A DNA stretch of 64,000 nt, taken from Nodularia sp. LEGE 06071. Lineage in GTDB: Bacteria; Cyanobacteriota; Cyanobacteriia; Cyanobacteriales; Nostocaceae. Location: NCBI RefSeq assembly GCF_015207755.1, contig NZ_JADEWH010000002.1:310001-374000 (forward strand), read 5' to 3'. Positions 28,229 to 37,049 of this stretch are shown piece by piece. The position numbers and the translations under genes were made by a program. The notes beneath the pieces are model-generated. The model worked only from the letters and a program-made list of their open reading frames with translations, had not been told where the DNA came from and searched no databases. The number at the start of each line of letters is the position of its first letter. The first letter of the stretch is position 1.

Positions 28229-31075
28229 TTAGGCTGGTTTATTTGGTTGTATAAGATGATGATATTGATTAAGCTGTAATTGTTGATGTTGAATATTTTC
28301 GTCTCCACACCAATGTATTTCTACTGGAATTGTCTCTTCTTGAGAGTTACCTAAACCAAATAATAAACGTTTATCACCTTGGGCAGAAAATCCATTTGAT
28401 GCTTGCACTTCGCGTAATTGTTTACCACTTTTTGAATTAATAATTACTTGTGTACCCACAGCATCACGATTACAAGTTTTACCATTACCAGCTAAATCTA
28501 ACCCTAACCATAATTTTGCTGCTGAATCATTACGATAAATTGATACTGGGTGAAATTGATGTGTAACTAAAGCATCTAAATCACCATCATTATCTAAATC
28601 TGTTAATGCAATACCTCTAGAATTTCCTAATTCTTTCCAACCCACTTGGGAAGCGACATCAAGAAAACGTTTCCCTTGATTGAGATATACTCGATTCTGT
28701 TCATAGGGAAAAATACATCTGTCGCGTAAATCAGCCCATCTGTCTGCATAGCCGTGAATATCTGGACCTGTTAAGGCTATTTGCGAATTCCAATACCAAA
28801 AATCAGCACATTTCCTTTCTGATGCGACATTTTGGAAATAGTGCGGCGTGGTAATTTTACCTTTTAATCTTTGATTTCTGGTTTCGGAAAGTGGGCGGTC
28901 ATAACTATTATCTACCATGCCGTTGGCTTGGAGTATATCTAATTTGCTATCTCTATCTAAATCACCCATCGCCCCACCCCAACCAAACCGATTTTCGTTG
29001 AGGATGTTGTGTTTCATGGCTGCATCGGTAAATGCTTTTTCGCCAATTTGATCGACATTTCCGCTATTCATCCACAATAAACTACCTTCGGCTTGCAGTT
29101 TTTCATGGACGTTGGAAACGTAAATATCTAATTGTCCATTATTATCGACATCTCCCAAGGAAGCATTCATCCCTTTATAGGTGTCATGACTGATTTTACC
29201 TACCAATTTCCCCCGGATTAGGTCGAATTTTTCACCTTGTTGATTAATATATAATTGGTCGGGGCCAAAGTCGTTAGCTAAATATAAATCTGTCCAGCCG
29301 TCGCCGTTTAAATCTCCTGTTCCTATATCTAATGTCCAGCGATTTCCATCGAGTCCTAAGGCTTTGACATCTTGTTTTTCTAATTTATTCCCTGTGTTGA
29401 GATAAAATAAATTCTCTCCTCCATTATCTGCATCATGCCAAGTGCGATGCATGACATTCATCATCCGGCGGTCATTGTCATACTCTGGTTGGGGTAACTG
29501 GAATATATTCAAGTAAGTAGGTTTTTCATAACCTGGTAATAATGGATTCATGGCATTACCAACCATTAAATCTAATTTGCCATCTCGATTTATATCTACA
29601 GCATTGGCAGTCAGACTAATTGTATAGTCATCAATGCCTAATTCTGCGGAAACATCAACAAATTTGGGTAGACAATGCTGTTTTTGAGATGGACATTCTT
29701 CTCGCAGGCGGTTTTGTAATAATCGTGATTTTCCATAGCCGACTGATAAGAATAAATCGGCATCGCTATCGTTATCATAATCCCACCATAAAGCGCCGGA
29801 GGGTAAGCCCTCTGTGGTTTGATGATTGACTAATTCATCTAAGGCGGGAATGGGTAAGCGGGTAAATTTAAAGTTACCTTGATTGAGGTATAAAGCGGCG
29901 CGATCGCTGTTATCTTTAAGAGGATAAGTTAAAAATATATCCTGTAATCCATCTTGGTCTACATCGGCTACGGCTACGGCATCGCCTACCGATAATAACC
30001 ATTTCCCAATATGTTGTAATCTGGGATCTATTTGTTCTAAAATCTCACTTTTGTGGGTAGAAATCCCGGCTGCATCGGCGGCAATTTCTTCAAAGGTAAA
30101 ATCTGTTTGAATAATATCTTTGGCTGCAACTAATTGCTGATAACCCCAAAATCCGCTGGAACCGATGAGGGTGATTAAAGTCCAACGATAGATAGGATGA
30201 AATATTTGATTAATATTTAAGGTTCTTAAATCTTTAATTTCCTGAATTTTAAACCAAATTAACCGCCCACTAAAGTAAATAAACCCTGCAATAAAGAATG
30301 TTGACAAACTCTCAAATTTATGGAGATATAAATCCAGGAGAACGATAATCAACGACATCCAAATTTGACCTTTTCTGGTCTTGGGTGATGTCGCTGGGTC
30401 GGTAATCATAAAGAATGTGAATAAATAAAACGCCGGGGAAGATAACGCCCCCATGACAATGGTTTCAGGCGGGACTAAATGCTGTGTCAAATAGCCACGA
30501 ACACACAATTGTAAGGTGTAGAAAAACAAAAATGAAATGATTAAAGCTGTGCGGTTAATCCTTAAGGCAAATAGTAGTAAGGCGGCTGTAATAATAAAGA
30601 TAACTATAGCTATAGAACCACCCCATTGATAAGCGGGTGCGGCACTAATTAAGCCATTTCCTAGTAATAAACTCGCAGTGATGCCAAATAATGCTGGGTT
30701 GTAAATATGTCTTCCTTTAGCTGTGAACAGATATTTTGAAGAAATGGCAAAGAAAACAGGTACTAATGGTAACCAAGAAGCATGGGCAAAATTAGTTAAA
30801 ATACTTAATGAACAACCTGTAATGGCAGCACTTAAAGGAAATAGTAACTGGCGTTGTTTAAATAGCCAGTGCAGGATCATATCGAATATACAAGCCGCAC
30901 TAATAATTAATAAGATTTGCGCGGGAGAACGGTTAAATCCTAAAACTGTGATTCCTAAAATAATATAAGAAATTAATATGCCTAAAATTGCTAGTCTTGG
31001 GTCAGATAAACTAGGTTTACGCTCCCATTGCCAATGAAATGGGAAATTTTCTAGTTTAATTGTAGTTATATTCAT
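28229..31075 (-). CDS. Fusion of NqrB/RnfD-like membrane domain, FG-GAP repeats and ASPIC/UnbV domain
   Basis: 948 residues from the ATG at 31075, which overlaps the upstream stop by 4 bp (ATGA). Residues ~1-320 contain about nine membrane segments with F-M-I-T-D-P-A-T-S-P, a motif of NqrB/RnfD proteins, the redox-pump subunits that carry flavin. Residues ~350-840 carry FG-GAP/VCBS-like repeats with Ca-binding loops such as D-V-D-Q-D-G, D-I-N-R-D-G, D-L-N-G-D-G and D-L-D-N-D-G. The end (~850-930; L-W-L-G-L-D-L, R-D-A-V-G-T-Q-V, G-F-S-A-Q, L-L-F-G-L-G) is an ASPIC/UnbV domain. Separate unbU and unbV genes occur in enediyne clusters; a single-chain version without an enediyne PKS nearby is unusual. 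Confidence 0.8.
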   Translation of the reverse strand: MNITTIKLENFPFHWQWERKPSLSDPRLAILGILISYIILGITVLGFNRSPAQILLIISAACIFDMILHWLFKQRQLLFPLSAAITGCSLSILTNFAHASWLPLVPVFFAISSKYLFTAKGRHIYNPALFGITASLLLGNGLISAAPAYQWGGSIAIVIFIITAALLLFALRINRTALIISFLFFYTLQLCVRGYLTQHLVPPETIVMGALSSPAFYLFTFFMITDPATSPKTRKGQIWMSLIIVLLDLYLHKFESLSTFFIAGFIYFSGRLIWFKIQEIKDLRTLNINQIFHPIYRWTLITLIGSSGFWGYQQLVAAKDIIQTDFTFEEIAADAAGISTHKSEILEQIDPRLQHIGKWLLSVGDAVAVADVDQDGLQDIFLTYPLKDNSDRAALYLNQGNFKFTRLPIPALDELVNHQTTEGLPSGALWWDYDNDSDADLFLSVGYGKSRLLQNRLREECPSQKQHCLPKFVDVSAELGIDDYTISLTANAVDINRDGKLDLMVGNAMNPLLPGYEKPTYLNIFQLPQPEYDNDRRMMNVMHRTWHDADNGGENLFYLNTGNKLEKQDVKALGLDGNRWTLDIGTGDLNGDGWTDLYLANDFGPDQLYINQQGEKFDLIRGKLVGKISHDTYKGMNASLGDVDNNGQLDIYVSNVHEKLQAEGSLLWMNSGNVDQIGEKAFTDAAMKHNILNENRFGWGGAMGDLDRDSKLDILQANGMVDNSYDRPLSETRNQRLKGKITTPHYFQNVASERKCADFWYWNSQIALTGPDIHGYADRWADLRDRCIFPYEQNRVYLNQGKRFLDVASQVGWKELGNSRGIALTDLDNDGDLDALVTHQFHPVSIYRNDSAAKLWLGLDLAGNGKTCNRDAVGTQVIINSKSGKQLREVQASNGFSAQGDKRLLFGLGNSQEETIPVEIHWCGDENIQHQQLQLNQYHHLIQPNKPA

Positions 31076-32178
31076 ACTGCACCTATTTCTACACAAGGGA
31101 CTCGTCCATCAAGTTGATGAAACGATGCTGCACCATCTGGATAATGAATAGCAAATAGTCTGCCCCCTGCGTCAATTCTTCGGTATTCTTTAAGAATTGA
31201 TGTTAGCAGATCATCTGCGTGTAATCCGGCAATAAAGTAATGCCAGGGACCTTGATAGCGATCGCGATATAATTGCCGCAGTAAGGCGCGAAATATCTCT
31301 GGGCTATTGTCTGCGATCGCCACAAATGCTAAATAAAAGTAAGGTACCATCGCACCCGGAGACGGTAAGGCTTTAAGTGGTGTGACTTGGGAAAGCAGAT
31401 TGTAAAAAAACCGCATCCTGGCAAATTGGGGACTGTAGCCTTCTATATGAGTTTGGCGGAAGGTGTGCTGTTCCCAAGCGGCGATAGTTCCCACTAACTC
31501 GTGATTGCGTATTGCCAGATAAAAATCTTCGGCTTTGAGTCCCCGCAGTCTGTTACTGTGAAAATCGGCAAGATCATAGTATGGTGCAAATTGTTTTTGC
31601 GATCGCCATTTCTGCACAAATGCTAAAATATCTGGTAGCATCTCTGGTTTTCCCCGTTGAAAACTTACCCCCGTCAGCTTAATTTCCGGCTTTGGTAAAT
31701 CTAGATGTATGGCTGGGGAGTAAATTCGCCCCATATCATGATATTGCGGTAAGCCAGCCCGCCCACCTGTAAGATTTTTGATCGCTTGGACATTTTCTTC
31801 TAAAATGAGCGAAAAGTATAAAGAAACGGGATTTATTTCATGTAACTTTTGAAAATATTTGTATCCCCTTGCTAACAGAGTTCCTCGGCGATAATCTGGG
31901 TTTACACGTAAGTCTGCTAAATATCCCAGCTTGTCTAATTTACCATTAATAAATGCGCGATTAATCAGCCGACTACCTAAACCAATAATCTCACCAGTTC
32001 GACTATCAGTACATTTAATAACTTGTACACTTTCGCCCTGAATTTGACAACCAGAAAAATAATTTGGTTCTCGGCGAAAGCTAACAGAAATATTGCCTTC
32101 CATTCTATCCATCGCCATTCTTTGACGGAGTGCAGGATCATCTTCTGGGGTAGCGAGGGCAAATTCAAATTGACTCAT
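31072..32178 (-). CDS. GNAT family N-acyltransferase
   Basis: 368 residues. The N-terminal half holds a GNAT core: I-I-G-L-G-S-R-L-I-N-R, Y-L-A-D-L-R-V-N-P-D-Y-R-R-G-T-L-L-A-R-G (acetyl-CoA loop near residues 85-104), S-L-I-L-E-E-N-V-Q-A-I-K-N-L. The C-terminal half looks like a second, degenerate GNAT-like fold (Y-L-A-I-R-N-H-E-L-V-G-T-I-A-A-W). It is the first gene of the minus-strand unit with the UnbV-like fusion, with a 4-bp ATGA overlap implying coupled translation. The acyl acceptor is unknown. Confidence 0.8.
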   Translation of the reverse strand: MSQFEFALATPEDDPALRQRMAMDRMEGNISVSFRREPNYFSGCQIQGESVQVIKCTDSRTGEIIGLGSRLINRAFINGKLDKLGYLADLRVNPDYRRGTLLARGYKYFQKLHEINPVSLYFSLILEENVQAIKNLTGGRAGLPQYHDMGRIYSPAIHLDLPKPEIKLTGVSFQRGKPEMLPDILAFVQKWRSQKQFAPYYDLADFHSNRLRGLKAEDFYLAIRNHELVGTIAAWEQHTFRQTHIEGYSPQFARMRFFYNLLSQVTPLKALPSPGAMVPYFYLAFVAIADNSPEIFRALLRQLYRDRYQGPWHYFIAGLHADDLLTSILKEYRRIDAGGRLFAIHYPDGAASFHQLDGRVPCVEIGAV

Positions 32179-32227
32179 TTAGATATAGCCATCCTAGATA
32201 AGATGTGAACATTTCTCTTTATTCTCT

Positions 32228-32358
32228 TCCTCTGTGATCTCTGTGTCTCTGTGGTTCGTTTAAAAAAATTCCGTTTATACAAGGGTGTATTTGTATGAGG
32301 AAAGAACCGCAAAGTACACATTGGCGCTAGCCTCTCCCTTTGGGAGAAGTACACAAAG
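32228..32358. repeat. Two dispersed repeats upstream of the GNAT gene
   Basis: A CTCTGTG-type heptamer run (32228-32259) is followed by a copy (32301-32358) of the repeat also found at 35286-35350: GAACCGCAAAGTACAC, then GGCGCTAGCCTCTCCC and TTTGGGAGAA. The TCTCCC/GGGAGA arms can form a hairpin. Confidence 0.7.
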
Positions 32359-32398
32359 AAAGAAAGAAGAAAAGTAGAAAATTCAACACAGTTTTTAC

Positions 32399-32665
32399 AA
32401 GCAATGGTATTACTTTACTGATAAAATAATTGCGGTTTATAAGTTGTCGTCTTTGAATAGAGAGGAAGTGGAAGCCATGTTAGGATTGAGTTTAGAGGAA
32501 ACAAGAGTTTATCAATAAGCAAAAGCTGAGGGTAGAGAAAAAGTATTGAAAGCAGCAGTGCCACTGTTACTAAAAACAGGGATGAGTATAGAACAAATTG
32601 CTCAACAACTCAATGTTGATGTAGAAGTTGTCCGAATTGCTGCACAGGCGAATACTGAAAACTGA
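32399..32665 (+). pseudogene. Rpn-type recombination-promoting nuclease/putative transposase, 3' fragment with nonsense codon
   Basis: The frame reads L-N-R-E-E-V-E-A-M-L-G-L-S-L-E-E-T-R-V-Y-Q, then TAA at 32516-32518, then A-K-A-E-G-R-E-K-V-L-K-A-A-V-P and I-E-Q-I-A-Q-Q-L-N-V to a stop at 32665. This is the C-terminal tail of Rpn/PD-(D/E)XK transposase-like proteins common in cyanobacteria, where V-Y-Q-E-A-K-x-E-G-R-E is usual, so the TAA is probably a GAA-to-TAA change. The catalytic N-terminal part is missing. Confidence 0.7.
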
Positions 32666-32679
32666 CAATTATACTAATT

Positions 32680-33945
32680 CTACCTCCCGCGATCGCGTTC
32701 TAAATCATCGATAACTTTTTGCAAATACCAATCATCTGACATCCCCGGATTGTATTCTTGTTTTTGATCAATTAATCGTTGGGCGATTTCCCAATATCCT
32801 CCCACCATGCGTAAAAGTCGCTGACGCAGCAAACTATAGTTTTGCTGTTTTGACTCAGAGGGTGTTTGGATATTTTTCAGGTTATTTAATACTTGATGGT
32901 AATTTACCCAATCTTCTTTTTCACAAAAAATACTCGCCGCTTGCTGAAAGTCTGTAACAGCATTTTGCATTTCTTCTAAACAAGTATAGGCAATGCCACG
33001 ATTGTAGTAAGCTGGGGCATGATCAGGATTAATTTGCAATGCTTGGCTGTAATCTTGAATTGCTTCTAAATAATTGCCAGATGTTCTGTAGGCGTTACCT
33101 CTGGCGGTATATACTAAGGCATCCTGGGGTTGAATGTTGATGGCTTGATTAAAATCAGCGATCGCACCTTGATGATCTCCCAAAAGTGAACGGGCTTTAC
33201 CGCGATTGCGATAAACAGTCACATCTGCAAAATTAAGAGATAATGCTTGATTAAAATCGGCGATCGCATCTTGATATTGTCCCATTTTGCAGCGTATCAC
33301 CCCACGGCAGCAATAAGCTTGGGCATCTTGCGGATCAGCTTGTAATATCCAGTTTAGATCAGCGATCGCCTCACGGGTATTTCCTGTTTCGGCTTTTTCT
33401 AATAGCTGGGTAAAATATGCGTTGGTCGATAAGATCGGCGCATTAGTAGAACTACTTGATTGTACAACTGGCTTTGGTTGTGGTTGTAACTGTGTAATTT
33501 TTTCCATACACAGACGACAATTAGCTGCGTCTTTCTGTGCTAAATATAATTCTGCGGCTTTTTTAAAGTTTGCGATCGCATCGGAAATAAAACCCTGTTT
33601 CCGCCGGATCATCCCCCGCAGATCATAAGCAGGCGCATAATGGTAATTGAGGCGAATCGCATTGTCCACATCATTCAAAGCCCCCGGTAAATTTTTCAGT
33701 TCTACCCTAGCCAAACCCCGACAATAATACGCCTCCATACTTCCAGGATTCAATTTCATTGCTTCGGTATAATCTGAAACAGCTTGATGAATAGCCCCTG
33801 AGTGATAATAAGCCAAACCCCGTTGTAAAAAAGCATCAGCAAAATAAGGTGTCCATTGTAAAGAATGGCTAAATTCCTCAATAGCGCCAGCGTAGTCTTT
33901 TTCCTTAGCTTTTTTCAGTCCTTGATTGTAAAATTCGTCACTCAT
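32680..33945 (-). CDS. Tetratricopeptide-repeat protein
   Basis: 421 residues from the ATG at 33945; nine extra codons upstream (33972) are open but unlikely. Nearly the whole protein is TPR, with units such as G-L-A-Y-Y-H-S-G-A-I-H-Q-A-V-S-D-Y-T-E-A and G-N-A-Y-R-T-S-G-N-Y-L-E-A-I-Q-D-Y, about three before a Gln/Ser/Thr linker near 165-185 and four or five after. The last ~80 residues (L-L-R-Q-R-L-L-R-M-V-G-G-Y-W) are non-repeat and basic. TPRs scaffold protein-protein contacts. No signal peptide, so cytoplasmic. It is unrelated in domain content to its neighbours. Confidence 0.85.
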   Translation of the reverse strand: MSDEFYNQGLKKAKEKDYAGAIEEFSHSLQWTPYFADAFLQRGLAYYHSGAIHQAVSDYTEAMKLNPGSMEAYYCRGLARVELKNLPGALNDVDNAIRLNYHYAPAYDLRGMIRRKQGFISDAIANFKKAAELYLAQKDAANCRLCMEKITQLQPQPKPVVQSSSSTNAPILSTNAYFTQLLEKAETGNTREAIADLNWILQADPQDAQAYCCRGVIRCKMGQYQDAIADFNQALSLNFADVTVYRNRGKARSLLGDHQGAIADFNQAINIQPQDALVYTARGNAYRTSGNYLEAIQDYSQALQINPDHAPAYYNRGIAYTCLEEMQNAVTDFQQAASIFCEKEDWVNYHQVLNNLKNIQTPSESKQQNYSLLRQRLLRMVGGYWEIAQRLIDQKQEYNPGMSDDWYLQKVIDDLERDRGR

Positions 33946-34027
33946 AGTTAAATCAACCAGATAGACATCCACTTATATGTTAAATATTCATTGTAAATTT
34001 AGCTAATTCCCCAATCTCAATTTATTT

Positions 34028-34101
34028 CTTCTCTCTGCGTCTTGGCGTACTTGGCGGTTCAATTAAGATATAAATTTAACTCACGCAGAGGCGCAGAAGA
34101 A
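34028..34101. repeat. Pair of dispersed heptameric repeats
   Basis: CTCTCTGCGTCTTGGCGTAC followed by TTGGCGGTTC (34028-34060), then TCACGCAGAGGCGCAGAAG (34080-34101) in the opposite sense. They lie between divergent gene starts (33945 and 34133). Confidence 0.65.
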
Positions 34102-34132
34102 GAGTTTAAAAGGTTATCCATACATCAATGCA

Positions 34133-35281
34133 ATGAAAATTAGAACCATCACCACAGGAATCACACTTACATCTCCCCAAAGCACCGATAAAATCAAACA
34201 AGCCCATGAATTTAACCAACAAGCAAAAGAAATCTTTGAAGAACAAGGTTATGAAGTGCAAACCACCAGAATTACCACCAACTCATGGGAAGAATATTTA
34301 TTAAACTTATCAAAAATTGACATTCTTCACGAAATTCAAAATTTAGAAAAAATCTGTCAAAGTCTAGATATCAACTTTTTCAATATTGGCTATGCTAACC
34401 AACCGGAAACCATAGCCTTAATTCCCGATATTATTAAATCTACAGCCATTATTTACTGTTCCAGCCAAATTGGTAACCGAGGAACAGGTATCAACTTTCC
34501 AAATGCTTGGGAATCTGCTAAAACTATTAAACGCATTTCCGAAGAAAGCGAAAATGGCTATGGTAACTTTCGCTATTGTGTATGGGCAAACTGCCAGCCA
34601 GGAATCCCATTTTTTCCTACAGCATATCATGTCGGTGATACTTCTTTTGGGATTGGTTTAGAATTGGGTGAATTAGTCATGCAGGCATTTTCCCAAGCTG
34701 GTAATTTGCAATCAGCAGAGAAGGAACTACAATCAATTTTAGAAATAGAATTAATTAAAGTTGCTAAAATTGCTGAAGGAATAGCTCTAAAATTTGGGGT
34801 AAAATATAACGGCATTGATACGTCTCTTGCACCATCTTTAGATCAAGAAAATAGTATTGCTTTTGCTTATGAAAAAATCATGTCTGGTAAGTTTGGACAT
34901 CCAGGAACTTTAGCAATTTCGGGAATGCTAACTCGTGTTTTAAAAAGTGTTTCTGTAAAAATCTGCGGTTACTCTGGTTTGATGCTTCCAGTATGCGAAG
35001 ATGTTGGTCTAGCTACTAGGGCTAATGAGCAAACTTATGATCTTACTCATTTATTATTATATTCGGCTGTTTGTGGTTGTGGGCTGGATACGGTTCCAAT
35101 TCCTGGTGATATCACAGTTGACAAGATTGCTGCTATATTAATAGATTTGTCTACTTTAGCTATTAAGTTGAATAAGCCTTTATCGGCTAGATTATTTCCG
35201 ATTCCAAATAAACAAGCTGGGGAAATGACTAGTTTCAGTTCCCCTTATCTTGTGGATTGTCACGTTTTTGCTGTGGATTGA
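34133..35281 (+). CDS. DUF711 family protein
   Basis: 382 residues. K-I-R-T-I-T-T-G-I at the N-terminus is the DUF711 (UPF0210) hallmark. Later blocks G-N-F-R-Y-C-V-W-A-N-C, F-F-P-T-A-Y-H, G-Y-S-G-L-M-L-P-V-C-E-D and C-G-C-G-L-D-T-V-P-I-P-G-D fit the family. Function in bacteria is not established; the family is structurally related to anaerobic pyruvate formate-lyase-like folds according to general descriptions, which I treat as weak information. The gene is monocistronic, with repeats on both sides. No membrane segment. Confidence 0.75.
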   Translation: MKIRTITTGITLTSPQSTDKIKQAHEFNQQAKEIFEEQGYEVQTTRITTNSWEEYLLNLSKIDILHEIQNLEKICQSLDINFFNIGYANQPETIALIPDIIKSTAIIYCSSQIGNRGTGINFPNAWESAKTIKRISEESENGYGNFRYCVWANCQPGIPFFPTAYHVGDTSFGIGLELGELVMQAFSQAGNLQSAEKELQSILEIELIKVAKIAEGIALKFGVKYNGIDTSLAPSLDQENSIAFAYEKIMSGKFGHPGTLAISGMLTRVLKSVSVKICGYSGLMLPVCEDVGLATRANEQTYDLTHLLLYSAVCGCGLDTVPIPGDITVDKIAAILIDLSTLAIKLNKPLSARLFPIPNKQAGEMTSFSSPYLVDCHVFAVD

Positions 35282-35285
35282 ATTT

Positions 35286-35350
35286 CGGAGAAACGAACCG
35301 CCAAGTACACCTTGGCGCTAGCCTCTCCCTTTGGGAGAAATACACAAAGG
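35286..35350. repeat. Copy of the 32301 repeat, 3 kb away
   Basis: GAAACGAACCGCCAAGTACAC then CTTGGCGCTAGCCTCTCC and CTTTGGGAGAAATACAC. It is very similar to 32301-32358, with the same TCTCCC/GGGAGA hairpin. It lies between the convergent ends of the DUF711 and dioxygenase genes. Confidence 0.7.
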
Positions 35351-35381
35351 AAGAAAGAAGAAGGAAAGAGAGAGAATGGGA

Positions 35382-36074
35382 TTAATAATCTATCAATAAG
35401 CTGGGAGAGGTTAAGACAAAAACATCTCTGGTTCCTTGTCCTTCTATCTGTGGTTTGATGGGTGTGGTAAAGTGGAAAAATTCATGGTCGTTGACTAATA
35501 ATAGTTCTCCGGGATTTAAGATTTTGCTAAATACTGGTTTCTGTTTTTTTGCTGTATATAAGTGGGTTTCTCCACCTTGAATATTTTCTCTATTCACAGC
35601 GAAGATTCCAATAAAGTCTGTTCCATCTTGATGGATACCTTCGGGGGCTGGATTTCCTAAGTTATTAGGGGAACAAATGGTTCTAATTTGATGAACTCCT
35701 ATTTCTGCTTCGGGGTGAAGTTTACAGGAATCACTAAATGCTAAAACCAGATTTTTAAAACTATTCAGTTCTACAAGTTCATCTTCTAATTCTGCAAACT
35801 CTCTTTTAATATCTCCCAATAATGGATTGTAGTCTTTCCCTTGGAAGAGGTAGCCATGAGGTAATTTAATTAATTTATCCTCAGTAGCGATGAACCGAGA
35901 TAATCGTCGGGAACGATAATTACCTTTGATATAAGGATCATCTGGGAGATGATTAAAAAATGGTTTGAAATTTTCGGGATTTATGGAATTTACTTTTCTG
36001 AGAATAAACAAAAAAGCATATTCTAATTCTGTTGATTCCCACACTTGTTGCATAGGATTTACCTGCTTACACAT
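35382..36074 (-). CDS. 2-oxoglutarate/Fe(II)-dependent dioxygenase (BsmA/IDO-like)
   Basis: 230 residues. A strong Shine-Dalgarno (GGGAGG, six nt before the ATG) fixes the start at 36074. The iron site is H148-x-D150 (G-I-H-Q-D-G-T-D-F) with a distal histidine in F-F-H-F-T-T-P-I (H201), and R216 (G-T-R-D-V-F-V-L) would bind the 2-oxoglutarate carboxylate. This matches the 2OG-Fe(II) oxygenase family that includes L-isoleucine 4-hydroxylase and BsmA. Members hydroxylate free amino acids; the substrate here is unknown. It is monocistronic and divergent from sfsA. Confidence 0.8.
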   Translation of the reverse strand: MCKQVNPMQQVWESTELEYAFLFILRKVNSINPENFKPFFNHLPDDPYIKGNYRSRRLSRFIATEDKLIKLPHGYLFQGKDYNPLLGDIKREFAELEDELVELNSFKNLVLAFSDSCKLHPEAEIGVHQIRTICSPNNLGNPAPEGIHQDGTDFIGIFAVNRENIQGGETHLYTAKKQKPVFSKILNPGELLLVNDHEFFHFTTPIKPQIEGQGTRDVFVLTSPSLLIDY

Positions 36075-36267
36075 TTCAATCCTCCCCCATGTTCCTTGAT
36101 GAGAGGCTTATATTACTGAGTGTATGCGACTTTTTATTAAATTGTCGTCAAATTGACTACAGAAATTGACAGATTATGATATGTAATTCATTCACCTTGG
36201 GAAAGATATTTATAGATAAGGGCGAATGAGTAAAAAATCAATGTATATTCACTAACAGCATATAGGT

Positions 36268-36999
36268 TTGATGATGATTGACTGGCTTTACAAGTATCCA
36301 CCTCTATATTCGGGAATATTACTGAAGCGCTACAAGCGTTTTTTTGCTGATGTTCAACTTGATTCTGGCGAAATAGTCATAGCACATTGTCCCAACACAG
36401 GGCCGATGACTGGAGTTTCTACTCTTGGTAGTGCGGTACAACTTTCTAAAAGTGATAACCCCCAGCGCAAATTGGCTTACACCTTAGAATTGATTCAGGT
36501 AGAAGATAACCAGCCAACTTGGGTAGGAGTGAATACCATGTTACCCAATCGCATCATAAAACTAGCATTAGCAAAATACCTCTTCCCTGAATTGGGAGAC
36601 TATAGCCAAATTAAAAGTGAAGTAGTTTATGGACAAGATAAAAAAAGTCGGGTTGATTTTTTCCTGACAGGTAGCGACGCAGAACGCCCAATTTATTTAG
36701 AAGTAAAAAATACTACTTGGGCGCAAGGAACTTTAGCAATATTTCCAGACACCGAAACCACCAGAGGACAAAAGCATTTACGGGAATTAACCGCACTCCT
36801 ACCCCAAACCCGTGCAGTGATGTTGTACTTCATCAACCGGGGTGATTGTACTGAGTTTGCCCCTGGTGATATTACAGACCCAGTATATGGTAAACTATTA
36901 CGAAGTGCGATCGCACTAGGCTTAGAAGTCTTACCCTGCCGTTTTGACATCTCACCAGAAGGCATACGCTACTTAGGTTTAGCAAAACTCAAAATCTAA
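36268..36999 (+). CDS. sfsA: DNA/RNA nuclease SfsA
   Basis: 243 residues, the normal length. Motifs: G-I-L-L-K-R-Y-K-R-F-F-A-D-V, H-C-P-N-T-G-P-M-T-G, P-T-W-V-G-V-N-T, E-V-K-N-T-T-W-A near 150, the R-G-Q-K-H-L-R-E-L block and Y-F-I-N-R-G-D-C. SfsA was named for sugar fermentation stimulation but the fold is a PD-(D/E)XK nuclease; the D...E-V-K residues are present (R-V-D-F and E-V-K). It is followed by the gluconokinase gene 50 bp downstream, with a dispersed repeat in between. Confidence 0.92.
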   Translation: MMMIDWLYKYPPLYSGILLKRYKRFFADVQLDSGEIVIAHCPNTGPMTGVSTLGSAVQLSKSDNPQRKLAYTLELIQVEDNQPTWVGVNTMLPNRIIKLALAKYLFPELGDYSQIKSEVVYGQDKKSRVDFFLTGSDAERPIYLEVKNTTWAQGTLAIFPDTETTRGQKHLRELTALLPQTRAVMLYFINRGDCTEFAPGDITDPVYGKLLRSAIALGLEVLPCRFDISPEGIRYLGLAKLKI

Positions 37000-37000
37000 C

Positions 37001-37042
37001 TCTCCGCGTACCTCTGCGCTTATCTCCGCGCCCCTCTGCGTT
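37001..37042. repeat. Heptameric GC-rich repeat between sfsA and gntK
   Basis: TCTCCGCGTACCTCTGCGC then TTATCTCCGCG and CCCCTCTGCGTT fill the gap between the two collinear genes and end 8 bp before the gntK start codon. Confidence 0.7.
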
Positions 37043-37049
37043 AAAAACA

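Noticed and set aside
21236-32178. Enediyne biosynthetic cluster suggested by the UnbV-like protein
   Set aside because: No enediyne PKS, thioesterase or other enediyne core gene is present in the window; ASPIC/UnbV domains also occur widely outside such clusters.
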